From JAWXBK01 sp034439975 (GTDB taxonomy: Bacteria; Pseudomonadota; Alphaproteobacteria; Dongiales; Dongiaceae), in assembly GCA_034439975.1 (NCBI GenBank), contig JAWXBK010000095.1:10054-74053 (forward strand): a stretch of DNA of 64,000 bases, in the 5' to 3' direction. Below, in pieces: positions 43,745 to 52,740 of this stretch; within the stretch, counting starts at the first letter, position 1, and every line of letters begins with the position of its first letter. The notes beneath the pieces are model-generated. The model saw nothing but the letters and a program-made list of their open reading frames with translations, did no database searches and was not told the origin of the DNA. Position numbers and translations under genes: made by a program.

Positions 43745-44833
43745 GTGGCGACAGAACGGTCCGCCGTCGAGGCGCGTGGCGTCACAAAAATTTTCGGTCA
43801 CGGCCCCGATGCGGTGCGGGCCCTCGACGACGTGTCGATCCAGATCCGGGAGAACGAATTTTTTACGCTGCTCGGCCCCTCGGGTTGCGGCAAGACGACA
43901 TTGCTGCGGCTGATTGCGGGATTCGAACTGCCGACCGCCGGTGAAATCCTGCTCGAAGGCGAGCCGGTCGGCCATCTCCCGCCGAACAAGCGTCTGGTCA
44001 ACACGGTCTTCCAGTCTTATGCGCTGTTTCCGCATATGACGGTCCGGCAGAACATCGCCTTCGGTCTCGAAATGCGCGGCATCGATCGTGCGACGATCAA
44101 TCCGACGGTCGACGAGATGCTGGGTCTGGTGCAACTCGCAGGCTATGGCAACCGCCGCCCTTCGCAGCTTTCCGGCGGCCAGCAACAGCGGGTGGCGCTC
44201 GCCCGCGCGCTCGCGAACCGGCCGAAGGTTTTGCTGCTGGACGAGCCGCTTTCAGCTCTCGACCTCAAGCTTCGCCAGGGTATGCGTGTCGAGCTCAAGA
44301 ATATCCAGCAGCAGACCGGGATCACCTTCATCTTCGTAACGCACGATCAGGAAGAAGCGCTTACCATGTCGGATCGGCTCGCCGTCATGAGCCAGGGCCG
44401 GATCCAGCAGCTCGGTGGCCCGCATGAAATCTACGAACAGCCGGTGAATCGGTTCGTGGCCGATTTCATCGGCGATACCAATTTCGTACTCGCGCGCGTG
44501 ACCGCGGTCGAAAATGGCAGGGCGCGTTGCCGTAGCGATAGCGGGCTCGAGTTCGACGTGGTCGCGATCGCGGATGTGGCGCCCGGCCGCGAGGTGACGT
44601 TCGCATTGCGGCCCGAAAAGATCCGGCTGGCGAAGACCGATACGCCGTCGCGCGCGAAAGTCGTTCAGGCAACCTATGTCGGAACCGACACCAACTATGT
44701 CGTGGAACTGGCCGATACGTCGCGGCTCGAGGTTCGGGTCCAGAATGCGCTCGATGGTCACGCGCGGTTTCAGGTCGGTGACCATGTGTCGATCGAAGTG
44801 CCGGCCGGTGCCGCCCGCATGCTGATGGACTGA
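43745..44833 (+). CDS. potA: Polyamine-type ABC importer ATPase
   Basis: 362 aa from GTG 43745 (GGGGG 8-12 bp upstream). Walker A GPSGCGKTT, Q-loop FQSYALFPHM, signature LSGGQQQR, Walker B LLLDEPLSALD, switch His VTHDQEEAL, and a C-terminal TOBE domain (ALRPEKIRL...). The FQSYALFPHMTV loop and TOBE tail are those of PotA/PotG. It is the first gene of a potABCD-like operon. Confidence 0.93.
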   Translation: MATERSAVEARGVTKIFGHGPDAVRALDDVSIQIRENEFFTLLGPSGCGKTTLLRLIAGFELPTAGEILLEGEPVGHLPPNKRLVNTVFQSYALFPHMTVRQNIAFGLEMRGIDRATINPTVDEMLGLVQLAGYGNRRPSQLSGGQQQRVALARALANRPKVLLLDEPLSALDLKLRQGMRVELKNIQQQTGITFIFVTHDQEEALTMSDRLAVMSQGRIQQLGGPHEIYEQPVNRFVADFIGDTNFVLARVTAVENGRARCRSDSGLEFDVVAIADVAPGREVTFALRPEKIRLAKTDTPSRAKVVQATYVGTDTNYVVELADTSRLEVRVQNALDGHARFQVGDHVSIEVPAGAARMLMD

Positions 44834-44840
44834 CGCGGTA

Positions 44841-45818
44841 ATGGCCCCGGCTTCCGACATCCTTCCGACCGGAGCCGATCGCGCGATCGCGATGCAGCGC
44901 GCCGGCATCAATCTCGACGAGCACGAGGCCCAGCAGCGCCGCCGGCGTTGGATGCTGCTGAGCTCGGCATTGCTGGCCATCATCATTTTCGGGATCTGCC
45001 CGCTCTTCATCATCGTGATGTATTCGTTCCTGTCGCCCGACGATTATGCCGGCGTGAAATGGGAGTTCTCGACCGACGCCTACGTCCAGTTTCTGTTCGA
45101 ACGCGACATTTTCGAGGAATCGGTCCGCGTCTTTAACACCGCCTATCTTGAGATTTACGGCCGCTCGTTCCTGCTGGCGATCTATTCGACCTTCGCGGCA
45201 TTGCTGTTCGGTTTTCCTGCCGCCTATTTCATGGCGACGCGCCCGCCGGAAACCCGCAATCTCTGGGTTTTTCTCTTCACGTTGCCGTTCTGGACCAATC
45301 TGCTGATCCGCACCTATTCGATGCTGATCATCATCCGGGACGAGGGTTTGATAAATATCGGACTGCAGAAGCTCGGGATCATCGACCAGCCGCTGGTCAT
45401 GCTCTACACGGACTTCGCGGTCGGGCTTGGGCTGATCTACAGCTATCTGCCTTTCATGGTGTTGCCGATCTACGCCAGTCTTGAAAAACTGGATTTCCGC
45501 CTGGTCGAGGCGGGCTTCGATCTTTATGCCAGCCGCTATCGCGTGCTGCGGCGCATCATCATTCCGCTCGCGAAGCCGGGCATCATTGCCGGCTGCATCC
45601 TGGTCTTCATTCCCGCGCTCGGCGCGTTCATCACGCCGATCATGCTCGGCGGCGGCAAGAACCTGATGATCGGCAATCTGATTTCGTTGCAGTTCGGCAG
45701 CTCGCGCAACTGGCCGTTCGGTTCGGCGGCGGCGCTCATCCTGATGGCGTTCGTGATGATCGCGCTGATGTTCTATGTACGGACGAGCGGCGGCGGGAAG
45801 GTTCGCGCTCATGGCTGA
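44841..45818 (+). CDS. potB: Polyamine-type ABC importer permease 1
   Basis: 325 aa; 7 bp after the ATPase. A long cytoplasmic N-terminus, then six helices; the EAA loop is EAGFDLYASRYRVLRRIIIPLAKPG, followed by ALGAFITPIMLGGGKNLMIGNLI, typical of PotB. Its 3' end overlaps the next gene by 8 bp. Confidence 0.94.
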   Translation: MAPASDILPTGADRAIAMQRAGINLDEHEAQQRRRRWMLLSSALLAIIIFGICPLFIIVMYSFLSPDDYAGVKWEFSTDAYVQFLFERDIFEESVRVFNTAYLEIYGRSFLLAIYSTFAALLFGFPAAYFMATRPPETRNLWVFLFTLPFWTNLLIRTYSMLIIIRDEGLINIGLQKLGIIDQPLVMLYTDFAVGLGLIYSYLPFMVLPIYASLEKLDFRLVEAGFDLYASRYRVLRRIIIPLAKPGIIAGCILVFIPALGAFITPIMLGGGKNLMIGNLISLQFGSSRNWPFGSAAALILMAFVMIALMFYVRTSGGGKVRAHG

Positions 45819-46644
45819 CGTGGCAATCCGCCGCCGGCGCATGCCGCGCTATCTGAATCTTCGGTATCAGCCGGGTTTTGGCACGCTGGCGATTCTCTGT
45901 CTCGTGATGCTCTATGCGCCGATCGTCGTGCTGATCATTTTCTCGTTCAACGAAAACCGCTCGGTCGCGGTGTGGACCGAGTTCAGCTTCGACTGGTATC
46001 GTGCGGCGTTCCAAAACGAAGGTATCCGCGACGCGACCTGGGTATCGCTGAAGCTGGCGGGCGTTGCCACGGTGGTTTCGACCGTGATCGCAACGGCGGC
46101 GGCGCTCGCGACGACCCGGACCCGCGCCTATCGCGGCATGACAGCGGTCTATCTCGTGATCAACCAGCCTTTGGTCGTGCCTGAGATCGTCACGGCGGTC
46201 GCGACGCTTTCGTTCTTCGCGCTGCTGCGAACCGAGCTGGGCATCTATTTCGGCTTCGGCAATCTGATCATCGCGCACACGGTCTTCTGTATCCCGTTTG
46301 CCTATATGCCGATCCGCGCGCGGCTCGAGGATATGGACCTGACCCTCGAACAGGCGGCCGCCGATCTCTACGCGACACCCTGGCAGACCTTCAAACGGGT
46401 AACCCTGCCGCTGCTGATACCGGGCATCGTCGCGGGCGCGATGTTGGCCTTCATCGTGTCGTTCGACGACGTGATCATCACCGCATTCGTTGCCGGTCCT
46501 GGCGAGACGACATTGCCGATCTTCATTTTCGGCGCGATCCGACGCGGAGTGACGCCCGAAATCAACGCGATTTCGACGATCGTGCTGGCGGTTTCGGTCC
46601 TGTTCGTGACGCTGTTCTATTTCATCAGCCGCCGCAGCCGTTGA
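45811..46644 (+). CDS. potC: Polyamine-type ABC importer permease 2
   Basis: 277 aa from ATG 45811, overlapping potB by 8 bp. Six helices, PotC-type FSFNENRSVAVWTEFSFDW after the first helix and EAA loop EQAAADLYATPWQTFKRVTLPL, ending SFDDVIITAFVAGPGETTLPI. Completes the pore with PotB. The binding protein follows after 226 bp. Confidence 0.94.
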   Translation: MADVAIRRRRMPRYLNLRYQPGFGTLAILCLVMLYAPIVVLIIFSFNENRSVAVWTEFSFDWYRAAFQNEGIRDATWVSLKLAGVATVVSTVIATAAALATTRTRAYRGMTAVYLVINQPLVVPEIVTAVATLSFFALLRTELGIYFGFGNLIIAHTVFCIPFAYMPIRARLEDMDLTLEQAAADLYATPWQTFKRVTLPLLIPGIVAGAMLAFIVSFDDVIITAFVAGPGETTLPIFIFGAIRRGVTPEINAISTIVLAVSVLFVTLFYFISRRSR

Positions 46645-46870
46645 GCGGGCGGGAGACCGGATAGACAACCGGTTATCCGCTTGCGGGCAGGCTCTATTGA
46701 TCGTTCGGCCATCGCAAAGGACCGGAATGCGCCCCGAAATGCCTGCCGAATCGTCTCGATTGACCGGCTTTCGGGAAGTATGATCGACTGACGACGAGGC
46801 CAGATCGGGCCTCCGCAACCCTGCGGCGAGATGCCGGGGAAAGACTACCGAAACTCACCGTGAGGGGAAC

Positions 46871-48031
46871 ATGAAGCTGGAATTCTGGCGCAAATACATG
46901 ATCGTATTTGTTGCCGTTGCAGCTCTGACAGTGTCGGCCTGCGAAGAGAAGCAGGAAGAGCAGAGCCAGACAGAAGAGACCACCACCGAAGAGACCGCCG
47001 AAGCGGCGACTGAGGAGCCCGCTGCCGAAGAAGTTGCCGCTGAAGAAGAGGCGGCTATTCCGGCGGGTGGCGAGCTGCACATCTATAACTGGGGCAACTA
47101 CACCAATCCCGAACTGATCGCGAAGTTCGAGGCGGCCCATAATGTCAAGGTGACGCTCGACGCTTACGATTCGAACGAGACCATGCTTGCCAAGGTGAAG
47201 GCGGGCGGTCACGGCTACGACATCGTCGTACCCGGCGACTATATGGTCGCGATCATGATCGAAGAGGGCATGCTCGAAGAAACCCGCCCCGACCAGATGT
47301 CGAATTTCCAGAACGTCGAGGCGAGCTGGAAAGACGTCTATTGGGATCCGGGTCGCCGCTACAGCGTGCCGTGGCAGTGGGGAACGACCTCGTTTGCTGT
47401 CAACACCGCCAAGTACAGCGGCGACATCAATACGCTCGCGATCCTGTTCGATCCGCCGGAAGAGCTTTGCGGCCGGATCAACATGCTGCTCGACGTGAAC
47501 GATGTTCTGAACGCGGGCCTGCGCTATCTCGGCCATCCGCGTTGCAACAACAACCCCGATCAGCTGCGCGAGCTGAACGACATGCTGGTGAAGGCAAAGG
47601 AATGCTGGCGCACCATGTCGTATGACACGATCGCGCTGATGACGGCGGGCGATGTCGACGTCACCCAGCAGTGGAACGGTGCGGCGATGCGCGTTCGTCT
47701 CTCGGACGTGCCGACGGCAAGCTATGCCTATCCGAAGGAAGGGTTCACCGGCTGGATGGACAATGTCGTCGTGCTGAAGGGTGCGGCGAATGTCGAGAAC
47801 GCCAAGCTGTTCCAGAACTTCATCATGGATCCGGAAAACGCGGCCCTGATCTCCGATTTCGCGAAATATGCGAACGGAATCGCGGGCAGCGAAACGTTCC
47901 TCGATGCCGAGTTCGCGGCAGCGCCGGAGATCAAGTTGCCGGAAGGCGCACCGGCGCCGGAGTTTGTGCCACCCTGCGGTGCGGACGTGGCGGCGCTCTA
48001 TGACAAGATCTGGACCAATCTGCAGAAATAG
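46871..48031 (+). CDS. Polyamine-type ABC importer binding lipoprotein
   Basis: 386 aa. A lipobox (LTVSAC, Cys24) anchors it to the membrane. Residues about 25-63 are a Glu/Thr/Ala-rich linker, unusually acidic, before the PotD fold begins at ELHIYNWGNYTNPELI. Family core: DVVVPGDYM-like YDIVVPGDYMVA, VPWQWGTTSFAVN, DVTQQWNGAAMR. It binds putrescine, spermidine or a related cation outside the membrane; the acidic linker could favour cation capture or simply act as a tether. It ends at a strong terminator. Confidence 0.92.
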   Translation: MKLEFWRKYMIVFVAVAALTVSACEEKQEEQSQTEETTTEETAEAATEEPAAEEVAAEEEAAIPAGGELHIYNWGNYTNPELIAKFEAAHNVKVTLDAYDSNETMLAKVKAGGHGYDIVVPGDYMVAIMIEEGMLEETRPDQMSNFQNVEASWKDVYWDPGRRYSVPWQWGTTSFAVNTAKYSGDINTLAILFDPPEELCGRINMLLDVNDVLNAGLRYLGHPRCNNNPDQLRELNDMLVKAKECWRTMSYDTIALMTAGDVDVTQQWNGAAMRVRLSDVPTASYAYPKEGFTGWMDNVVVLKGAANVENAKLFQNFIMDPENAALISDFAKYANGIAGSETFLDAEFAAAPEIKLPEGAPAPEFVPPCGADVAALYDKIWTNLQK

Positions 48032-48075
48032 CGGTCCGGAACGGCCCGGTTGCGTTGACCGGGTTCATGTGAAAA

Positions 48076-48110
48076 GGGGGCGCCCCGAAAGGAGCGCCCC
48101 CGTTTTCTTT
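48076..48110. terminator. Intrinsic terminator between convergent binding-protein genes
   Basis: GGGGGCGC (48076-48083), loop CCCGAAAGGA, GCGCCCCC (48094-48101), then GTTTTCTTT on the plus strand. It lies 44 bp after the lipoprotein gene and just before the end of the convergent gene; AAAA precedes the stem, so it may work in both directions. Confidence 0.85.
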
Positions 48111-48133
48111 GGCGCCATCGCAAAACGGCGCGT

Positions 48134-49276
48134 TCAGATGCCGGCCTTAACCGCCTCGTACATCTGCTGCAGTTCCGGCTCGTTCTTGATCGTCGCCTGG
48201 AAATGGCCGGCGGCGATGTAGGCTTCGATATCGCCCGGCGTCAGGCCGCGCGCGATCAGGTCTTCGTCGGAGATCTGGTCGTACACAAGTTTGTTCGAAT
48301 GACCCATACCGAAACTGTCGACCCAATAGATCCCGGTATCGACGCTCAGATAGGCATTCATCAGATCGTAGACGATCGCTTCTTTTTCGGGCGTGACCCA
48401 GTTGGTCATGGCAAGACCGCAGGTCCATGTCATGGCGCCTTCCTTCGGCTGCATGAACATCGACGGAATGCCCTGGTTCGAGAGGTTGAGGATCGTGTCG
48501 TTCCACGACGCCGCCGCAACCAGTTCGCCGCTCGCCAGCGCCTGCTGCCAGCCGGTATTGTCGCTGGAATAGAAGCGCAGCAGCGGTTTCTGCCGCTCCA
48601 TGTACTCCTTGCAGCGCGCCGTTTCTTCCGGGGTCATGTTGAAGGGATCTTCGGCACCGCTATAGATAGCCGCGACCATGACGCCGTCGATGAGGCTGTC
48701 GATCATAGAGAGGCGGCCTTCGTATTTCTCGTCCCACAGAATGCCCCAGGTATGGGCTTCGGTCGGCACATACTCCGGCGCGAGATCGGTCCGGAACGTG
48801 ACCGAGGTCAAACCCCACCAGGCCGGGACCCACATGCGCTGGCCTTCCAGCACCGTGTCGGGCACGTCGTAGAGCGTCGGGATGATCTCATCCCAATGTT
48901 CGAGCCGCGCGGTATCGATCGGCCGCAGGAAGCCGAGCTCGTTCCATTTCATGACCTTGTACGAGCAGGGCATGACCATGTCGGGCTCGAAGCCCGAACG
49001 CATCTTGATTTCGGCCTCTTCCTCGTCGCCCCAAACGGTCGCATCCGGCGAGGCGCCATACTTGTCGAAATATTCTTTGTGCATCTCGGGGACTTCGTAT
49101 CCCGCCCAGGTGTAGAGCATCGGCTGCTCTTCCTGCGCGAGCGCGGCCGTGCGGCCGGTCGGCAGGATGAACGAGGCGAGCCCGACCGATGCCATGATGC
49201 GCATGATGTCGCGGCGGCCGAGCCTGCCGTACTTGATCTCGTCGATGAACCGTTCGATGTCCCGTTTGGTTTCCAT
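48134..49276 (-). CDS. Tat-exported PotD-family solute-binding protein
   Basis: 380 aa from ATG 49276 (METKRDIERF). Twin-arginine signal LGRRDIMRIMASVGLASFILP with processing near ALAQEE. The mature part is a PotD/PotF fold: MLYTWAGYEVPEMHKEYFDKYG, YDLMNAYLSVDTG, and WVTPEKEAIVYDLMN. No permease or ATPase is linked on this strand; it may share the potABC pore across the terminator or use one elsewhere. Two binding proteins with different export routes (lipoprotein and Tat) facing each other is notable. Confidence 0.9.
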   Translation of the reverse strand: METKRDIERFIDEIKYGRLGRRDIMRIMASVGLASFILPTGRTAALAQEEQPMLYTWAGYEVPEMHKEYFDKYGASPDATVWGDEEEAEIKMRSGFEPDMVMPCSYKVMKWNELGFLRPIDTARLEHWDEIIPTLYDVPDTVLEGQRMWVPAWWGLTSVTFRTDLAPEYVPTEAHTWGILWDEKYEGRLSMIDSLIDGVMVAAIYSGAEDPFNMTPEETARCKEYMERQKPLLRFYSSDNTGWQQALASGELVAAASWNDTILNLSNQGIPSMFMQPKEGAMTWTCGLAMTNWVTPEKEAIVYDLMNAYLSVDTGIYWVDSFGMGHSNKLVYDQISDEDLIARGLTPGDIEAYIAAGHFQATIKNEPELQQMYEAVKAGI

Positions 49277-49531
49277 TGTCGCCTCCACACTGTTTCCCGA
49301 TCCCCGATTCCTCGCTTTGCTCAGGCGTACGGCAGCAACGGCCGTACCGAGGAGATTTCCGGGGAATTGAAGGCAGGGCGGTTGGCACGACCAGCCGGAT
49401 TTACCTCTTCCACCCTGCCAATTTCGCTTCTTATTTGTACAATTCTGGCCCTTGGGCGGCCCGCAAGGCAAGGGCTACCCCGGCTGCCGCAAGCCCTATC
49501 TCGCGGCGGAAGCGGCTCTTATGCTGGTGTC

Positions 49532-49786
49532 ATGGTCCCGTTTCGACCCTTCGCGATGGCTGTGCTGATGGGCCTGGCGCCGCTGGCCGCGGCATTCGCC
49601 GGGGGTGCCGACAATGGGGTGACGGCGGCCCCCGAACCATCCCCTTCCGTTGTCACGGAGGCGAGCACGGCCGGCCCGTCCGATGCCGAGGCAAAGGACG
49701 ATTGCGGCTGTGGCGCGCGCTCGCCCGGCCATCTCGCCCGGACGCAGCAGCAGATGCAGGAATGGCAGGCAGAACAGACGCCCTGA
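49532..49786 (+). CDS. Small putative exported protein with CGCG motif
   Basis: 84 aa. A hydrophobic N-terminus (about residues 4-24, ending AAAFAGG) looks like a signal peptide; the rest is an Ala/Pro/Ser linker, then DDCGCGARSPGHLARTQQQM. No family recognised. The ribosome site is poor, and the call rests on the signal-like start and lack of other coding potential here. It is 180 bp upstream of the ECF sigma gene, so a link to metal or redox stress is possible but unproven. Confidence 0.4.
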   Translation: MVPFRPFAMAVLMGLAPLAAAFAGGADNGVTAAPEPSPSVVTEASTAGPSDAEAKDDCGCGARSPGHLARTQQQMQEWQAEQTP

Positions 49787-49966
49787 GCGCGATTCCCGTG
49801 TCTTCGGGCCCGTGTCGCCGGCCACGGGGCGCAGGATTCGCCGTCGGCTCGCGTGTAAGGACATTGGCAGCCCGGCAAAGGGGCGGGGTACCCGGCAAGA
49901 TCGCCGCCCACCCGGCTGCAGTCAGCCAGGGCGGAACAGACCGATGGGTCGAAGAACCGGATTGCG

Positions 49967-50584
49967 ATGGGTGACGGGATCGGCGCTCTGGACGGCGAGG
50001 GGGACGATCTGCTCATGCGCCGGGCCGGCACCGGCGATGGCATCGCGTTCGGGCTGTTGGTCGAGCGTCATGCCGGCCGCGCGCGCGCGATTGCGCTTCG
50101 CGTCACCGGCAATGCGGCCGATGCCGACGAATTGCTCCAGGAGGCATTCCTGCGCGCCTGGCGCAAGGCTCCGACCTGGCATGCGAACGACGAAAGCGCT
50201 ACGACCGCGCGTTTCAGTACATGGCTCATTCGCGTGCTGGTAAATCTCTGCATCGATCGCAAGCGGCGGGTCACGCCGCTGCCGCTCGAAGTGGCGGGCG
50301 ATCCGCGCGACGAAACGCCCGGTGCTGACCGGCGCATCGCGGAACGCGAAACGGCGGTTCGCGTGACAGCCGCGGTCGACCGGCTGCCGCCGCGACAGCG
50401 CGAAGCCTTGCTGCTCTGTCATTTCGAGTCGCGCAGCAACGAAGAAGCCGCATCGATGCTGGGTATCAATGTGGGCGCCCTCGAAGCGTTGCTGGTGCGT
50501 GCCCGGCGCAAGCTGCGCGCGATGCTCGAACCGGAACGACGCGATCTGCTGCACGGGCACGAAGCATGGGGTGACGAAGGATGA
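49967..50584 (+). CDS. ECF-family RNA polymerase sigma factor
   Basis: 205 aa. Region 2 (LVERHAGRARAIALRVTGNAADADELLQEAFLRAWRKA) and region 4 (RLPPRQREALLLCHFESRSNEEAASMLGINVGALEALLVRARRKL) are clear. It overlaps the next gene by 4 bp (ATGA). The following genes encode a probable regulator and a periplasmic sensor, an arrangement like the cobalt/nickel CnrH-CnrY-CnrX system, which suggests that envelope metal or stress signals release this sigma factor. Confidence 0.94.
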   Translation: MGDGIGALDGEGDDLLMRRAGTGDGIAFGLLVERHAGRARAIALRVTGNAADADELLQEAFLRAWRKAPTWHANDESATTARFSTWLIRVLVNLCIDRKRRVTPLPLEVAGDPRDETPGADRRIAERETAVRVTAAVDRLPPRQREALLLCHFESRSNEEAASMLGINVGALEALLVRARRKLRAMLEPERRDLLHGHEAWGDEG

Positions 50585-51024
50585 CCGAGAAACCGATGAC
50601 GTTCGAACGATTGCAGGCGATCCTCGATGCCTATGGCGCCGATCCCGCGCGCTGGCCCGAATCCGAACGGCCGGCGGCCGAAGGGCTGCTCGCAGCGATG
50701 CCCGAGGCGCATGCTCAGCATGACGCCGCGGCGCGGCTCGATGCCATGCTCGATGCCATGACGCTGCCGAAATTGCGTCCGCTCGATACGACGATCCTGA
50801 CGGCGCGCGTCGTTGCCATGCCGCAGCGCGATCCGCTGCGCCAGCCGATCGGCTGGCTGGTGCATGCGATCGGCGTCGATGGCCCGGCCGCGGCCGGCCT
50901 CGCGCTGGCGGCGGCCCTCGCCGGCTTTATCATTGGCTGGGGCGATCCCGAAACGGCGATCGCCGACGAAGCCCTCGCCGCCTTGTTCCCCGTTTCAAGC
51001 TCGGAGGCCGACCAATCATGGTAA
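50581..51024 (+). CDS. Probable anti-sigma factor (single membrane helix)
   Basis: 147 aa. Cytoplasmic N-terminal helical part (ERLQAILDAYGADPARWPESERPAAEGLL) and one membrane helix (about residues 100-120, AAGLALAAALAGFIIGWG), then a short periplasmic tail. The DAYGADPARWPE block is common in small proteins encoded next to ECF sigma genes. Overlap with both neighbours (4 bp and 7 bp) supports a coupled sigma / anti-sigma / sensor unit. The anti-sigma role is inferred from position and topology. Confidence 0.7.
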   Translation: MTEKPMTFERLQAILDAYGADPARWPESERPAAEGLLAAMPEAHAQHDAAARLDAMLDAMTLPKLRPLDTTILTARVVAMPQRDPLRQPIGWLVHAIGVDGPAAAGLALAAALAGFIIGWGDPETAIADEALAALFPVSSSEADQSW

Positions 51025-51494
51025 CCGCTGTTTGGACCCATGCGCGCTGGGTCGTGATCGCGCTGGCGCTGTCGGTCGTTCTCAATCTCTTCCTGCTCGG
51101 GATGACGGGTGGCCGCCATCTGCATCACTGGTTTGGCGGAAGCGATCAGACCGCCGCATCCTGGATGCAGGACGAACAGGTCCGCCCCGTTCGCTGGCTG
51201 TTGTTCCGCCTGACCGAAGGTCTCGATCGGGCCGAGCGCGACAGCTTCCTCGAAGCGGTGGGTGCCGATCGCGAGGCGCTGGTCGAAGCCGGGGGCGCGC
51301 TGATGGTGCAGCGCCGTGTTGCGCTCGACCTGCTGCGGGCCGAGCCGGTCGATCGCGCCGCCATTGATGCGGCACAGGACGAATTGCGCCGGCGCAACGA
51401 TGCGTTTCAGGCGGCGCTGCTCGATGCTATCGCCGATGCGGCGGCAACCCTGCCGCCCGACGCGCGCGCGAAACTCGGCAGTGGCTGGGAGTAG
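51018..51494 (+). CDS. Periplasmic heavy-metal sensor-like protein (CnrX/Spy-like)
   Basis: 158 aa. An N-terminal membrane anchor (about residues 10-30, VVIALALSVVLNLFLLGM), a His-bearing stretch GGRHLHHWFGG just outside the membrane, then helices resembling the Metal_resist fold (DQDEQVRPV-like, RDSFLEAVGADREALVEA, RRVALDLLRAEPVDRAAIDAAQDELRRRND). Such proteins sense or bind metals in the periplasm and act with the sigma/anti-sigma pair. The metal is not identifiable. Confidence 0.8.
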   Translation: MVTAVWTHARWVVIALALSVVLNLFLLGMTGGRHLHHWFGGSDQTAASWMQDEQVRPVRWLLFRLTEGLDRAERDSFLEAVGADREALVEAGGALMVQRRVALDLLRAEPVDRAAIDAAQDELRRRNDAFQAALLDAIADAAATLPPDARAKLGSGWE

Positions 51495-51506
51495 CGCAAG
51501 CGCGCT

Positions 51507-52738
51507 CTAACGCCGCCCGCCCGCGAGCTTTCGCGAATCCGGATCGGCGCGCAGCCGCGCCATCGCGATGACACCGAGAAACGGGCCGATCGCCAGCGGT
51601 GCAAAGGCGTAGTCCCAGCCAAGCGTGTCGATCCACAGGGCATCAGGTGAATCGTCAGCAAGGTCAGTGTGAAGCCGATCGAGGTCTGCAAGGTCAGCAT
51701 GGTGCCGACCAGATGGCGCTCGGAGAGTTCGGCGATCGAGGCCGAGAACTGGGCCGAGTCGGCAACGACCGCGATACCCCAGACGAGGCAGAGCGCGATC
51801 AGCCAGCGCGGATCGCCGCCGAACAGAAATCCGACCGTCAGCGCGCACGCACCGCTCACCGCCATCGCCGCGATGGTGATCGTGGTGCGGCCGAGACGAT
51901 CGGCGAGTAGTCCTGCCGCGACGCAGCCGAGCGCGCCGATCCCGACCACTGCGAAGGTTGCATAACGCGCCAGCAGGGCCGCGTCCGGCGGCGCCATCGT
52001 CTCAAGGAAACTCGCCTGCAGGAAAACGCCGATCCACGCCCACATGGCGTAGAGCTCCCACATATGGCCGAAGTAACCGAAATTCGCGAGACGTAATGAT
52101 CGCACGCGCCAGGCGGCAAGCACCATGCGCGGATCGAAGCGCGGCGTTGCTGCCATACGCGGTCCCAGCCGGACGAACAGGATCGCGACGGCGGCGGTGA
52201 GCGCCGAGATCGAGGCGGTCATCAGCGTCACCCGCCAGTCGAGCCCGCCGAGCGCATTGAACAGATGTGGCGCCGCCGACCCGAGCGTGAGTGCGCCCAC
52301 CAGTAGCCCGACGACGAGGCCCATGTCGTTCTTCGCCCAGGTCGAGGCGAGCTTCATTCCGACCGGGTAGATTCCGGCCATGCACATGCCGGTCGCGAAT
52401 CGCAGCGCGATCACGCCCCAGGATGTCGGTTCGACCAGAAGCAGGGCAGCGTTGGCGAGTGCGGCGACCAGCGCCGAGGCGGCGAAGAACCGTCTCGGAT
52501 CGAGCCGGTCGGCGAGTCCAAAGAAAGCCGAGATGAGTGTGCCGACGACGAATCCCGCCTGCACGCCGCTGGTAAACAGCGATTGCTGTGTCGCGGAGAG
52601 ATCATAGTCGCGTGCAAGCGAGGGCAGGATCGCGGTTGCGGAGAACCAGAGCGCCAGGGCCGTAACCTGGCAGAAGGCGATCAGCGCAAGCGCGCGCCAG
52701 CGATTCGTGGCGGCAACCGCTGCATCGTCAGCGGGCAC
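51507..52738 (-). pseudogene. MFS transporter with a one-base frameshift near its 3' end
   Basis: The first about 370 residues are an intact MFS transporter (12-helix type, SATAILPSLARDYDLSATQQSL near the start). At 51638-51640 the frame slips: after TIHLMP the reading becomes a non-protein-like basic tail that runs to 51407, while the other frame gives LWIDTLGWDYAFAPLAIGPFLGVIA..., an ordinary last helix and tail ending at 51507. One extra C (CCC to CCCC on the minus strand) would restore it. Homopolymer position makes sequencing error as likely as real inactivation. Last gene of the operon with the ligase and reductase. Confidence 0.75.
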
Positions 52739-52740
52739 GG

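Noticed and set aside
46645..46870. CGGATA...TATCCG hairpin between potC and the binding lipoprotein gene
   Set aside because: Six-bp stem with a long loop and no T tract; not convincing as a terminator or operator.
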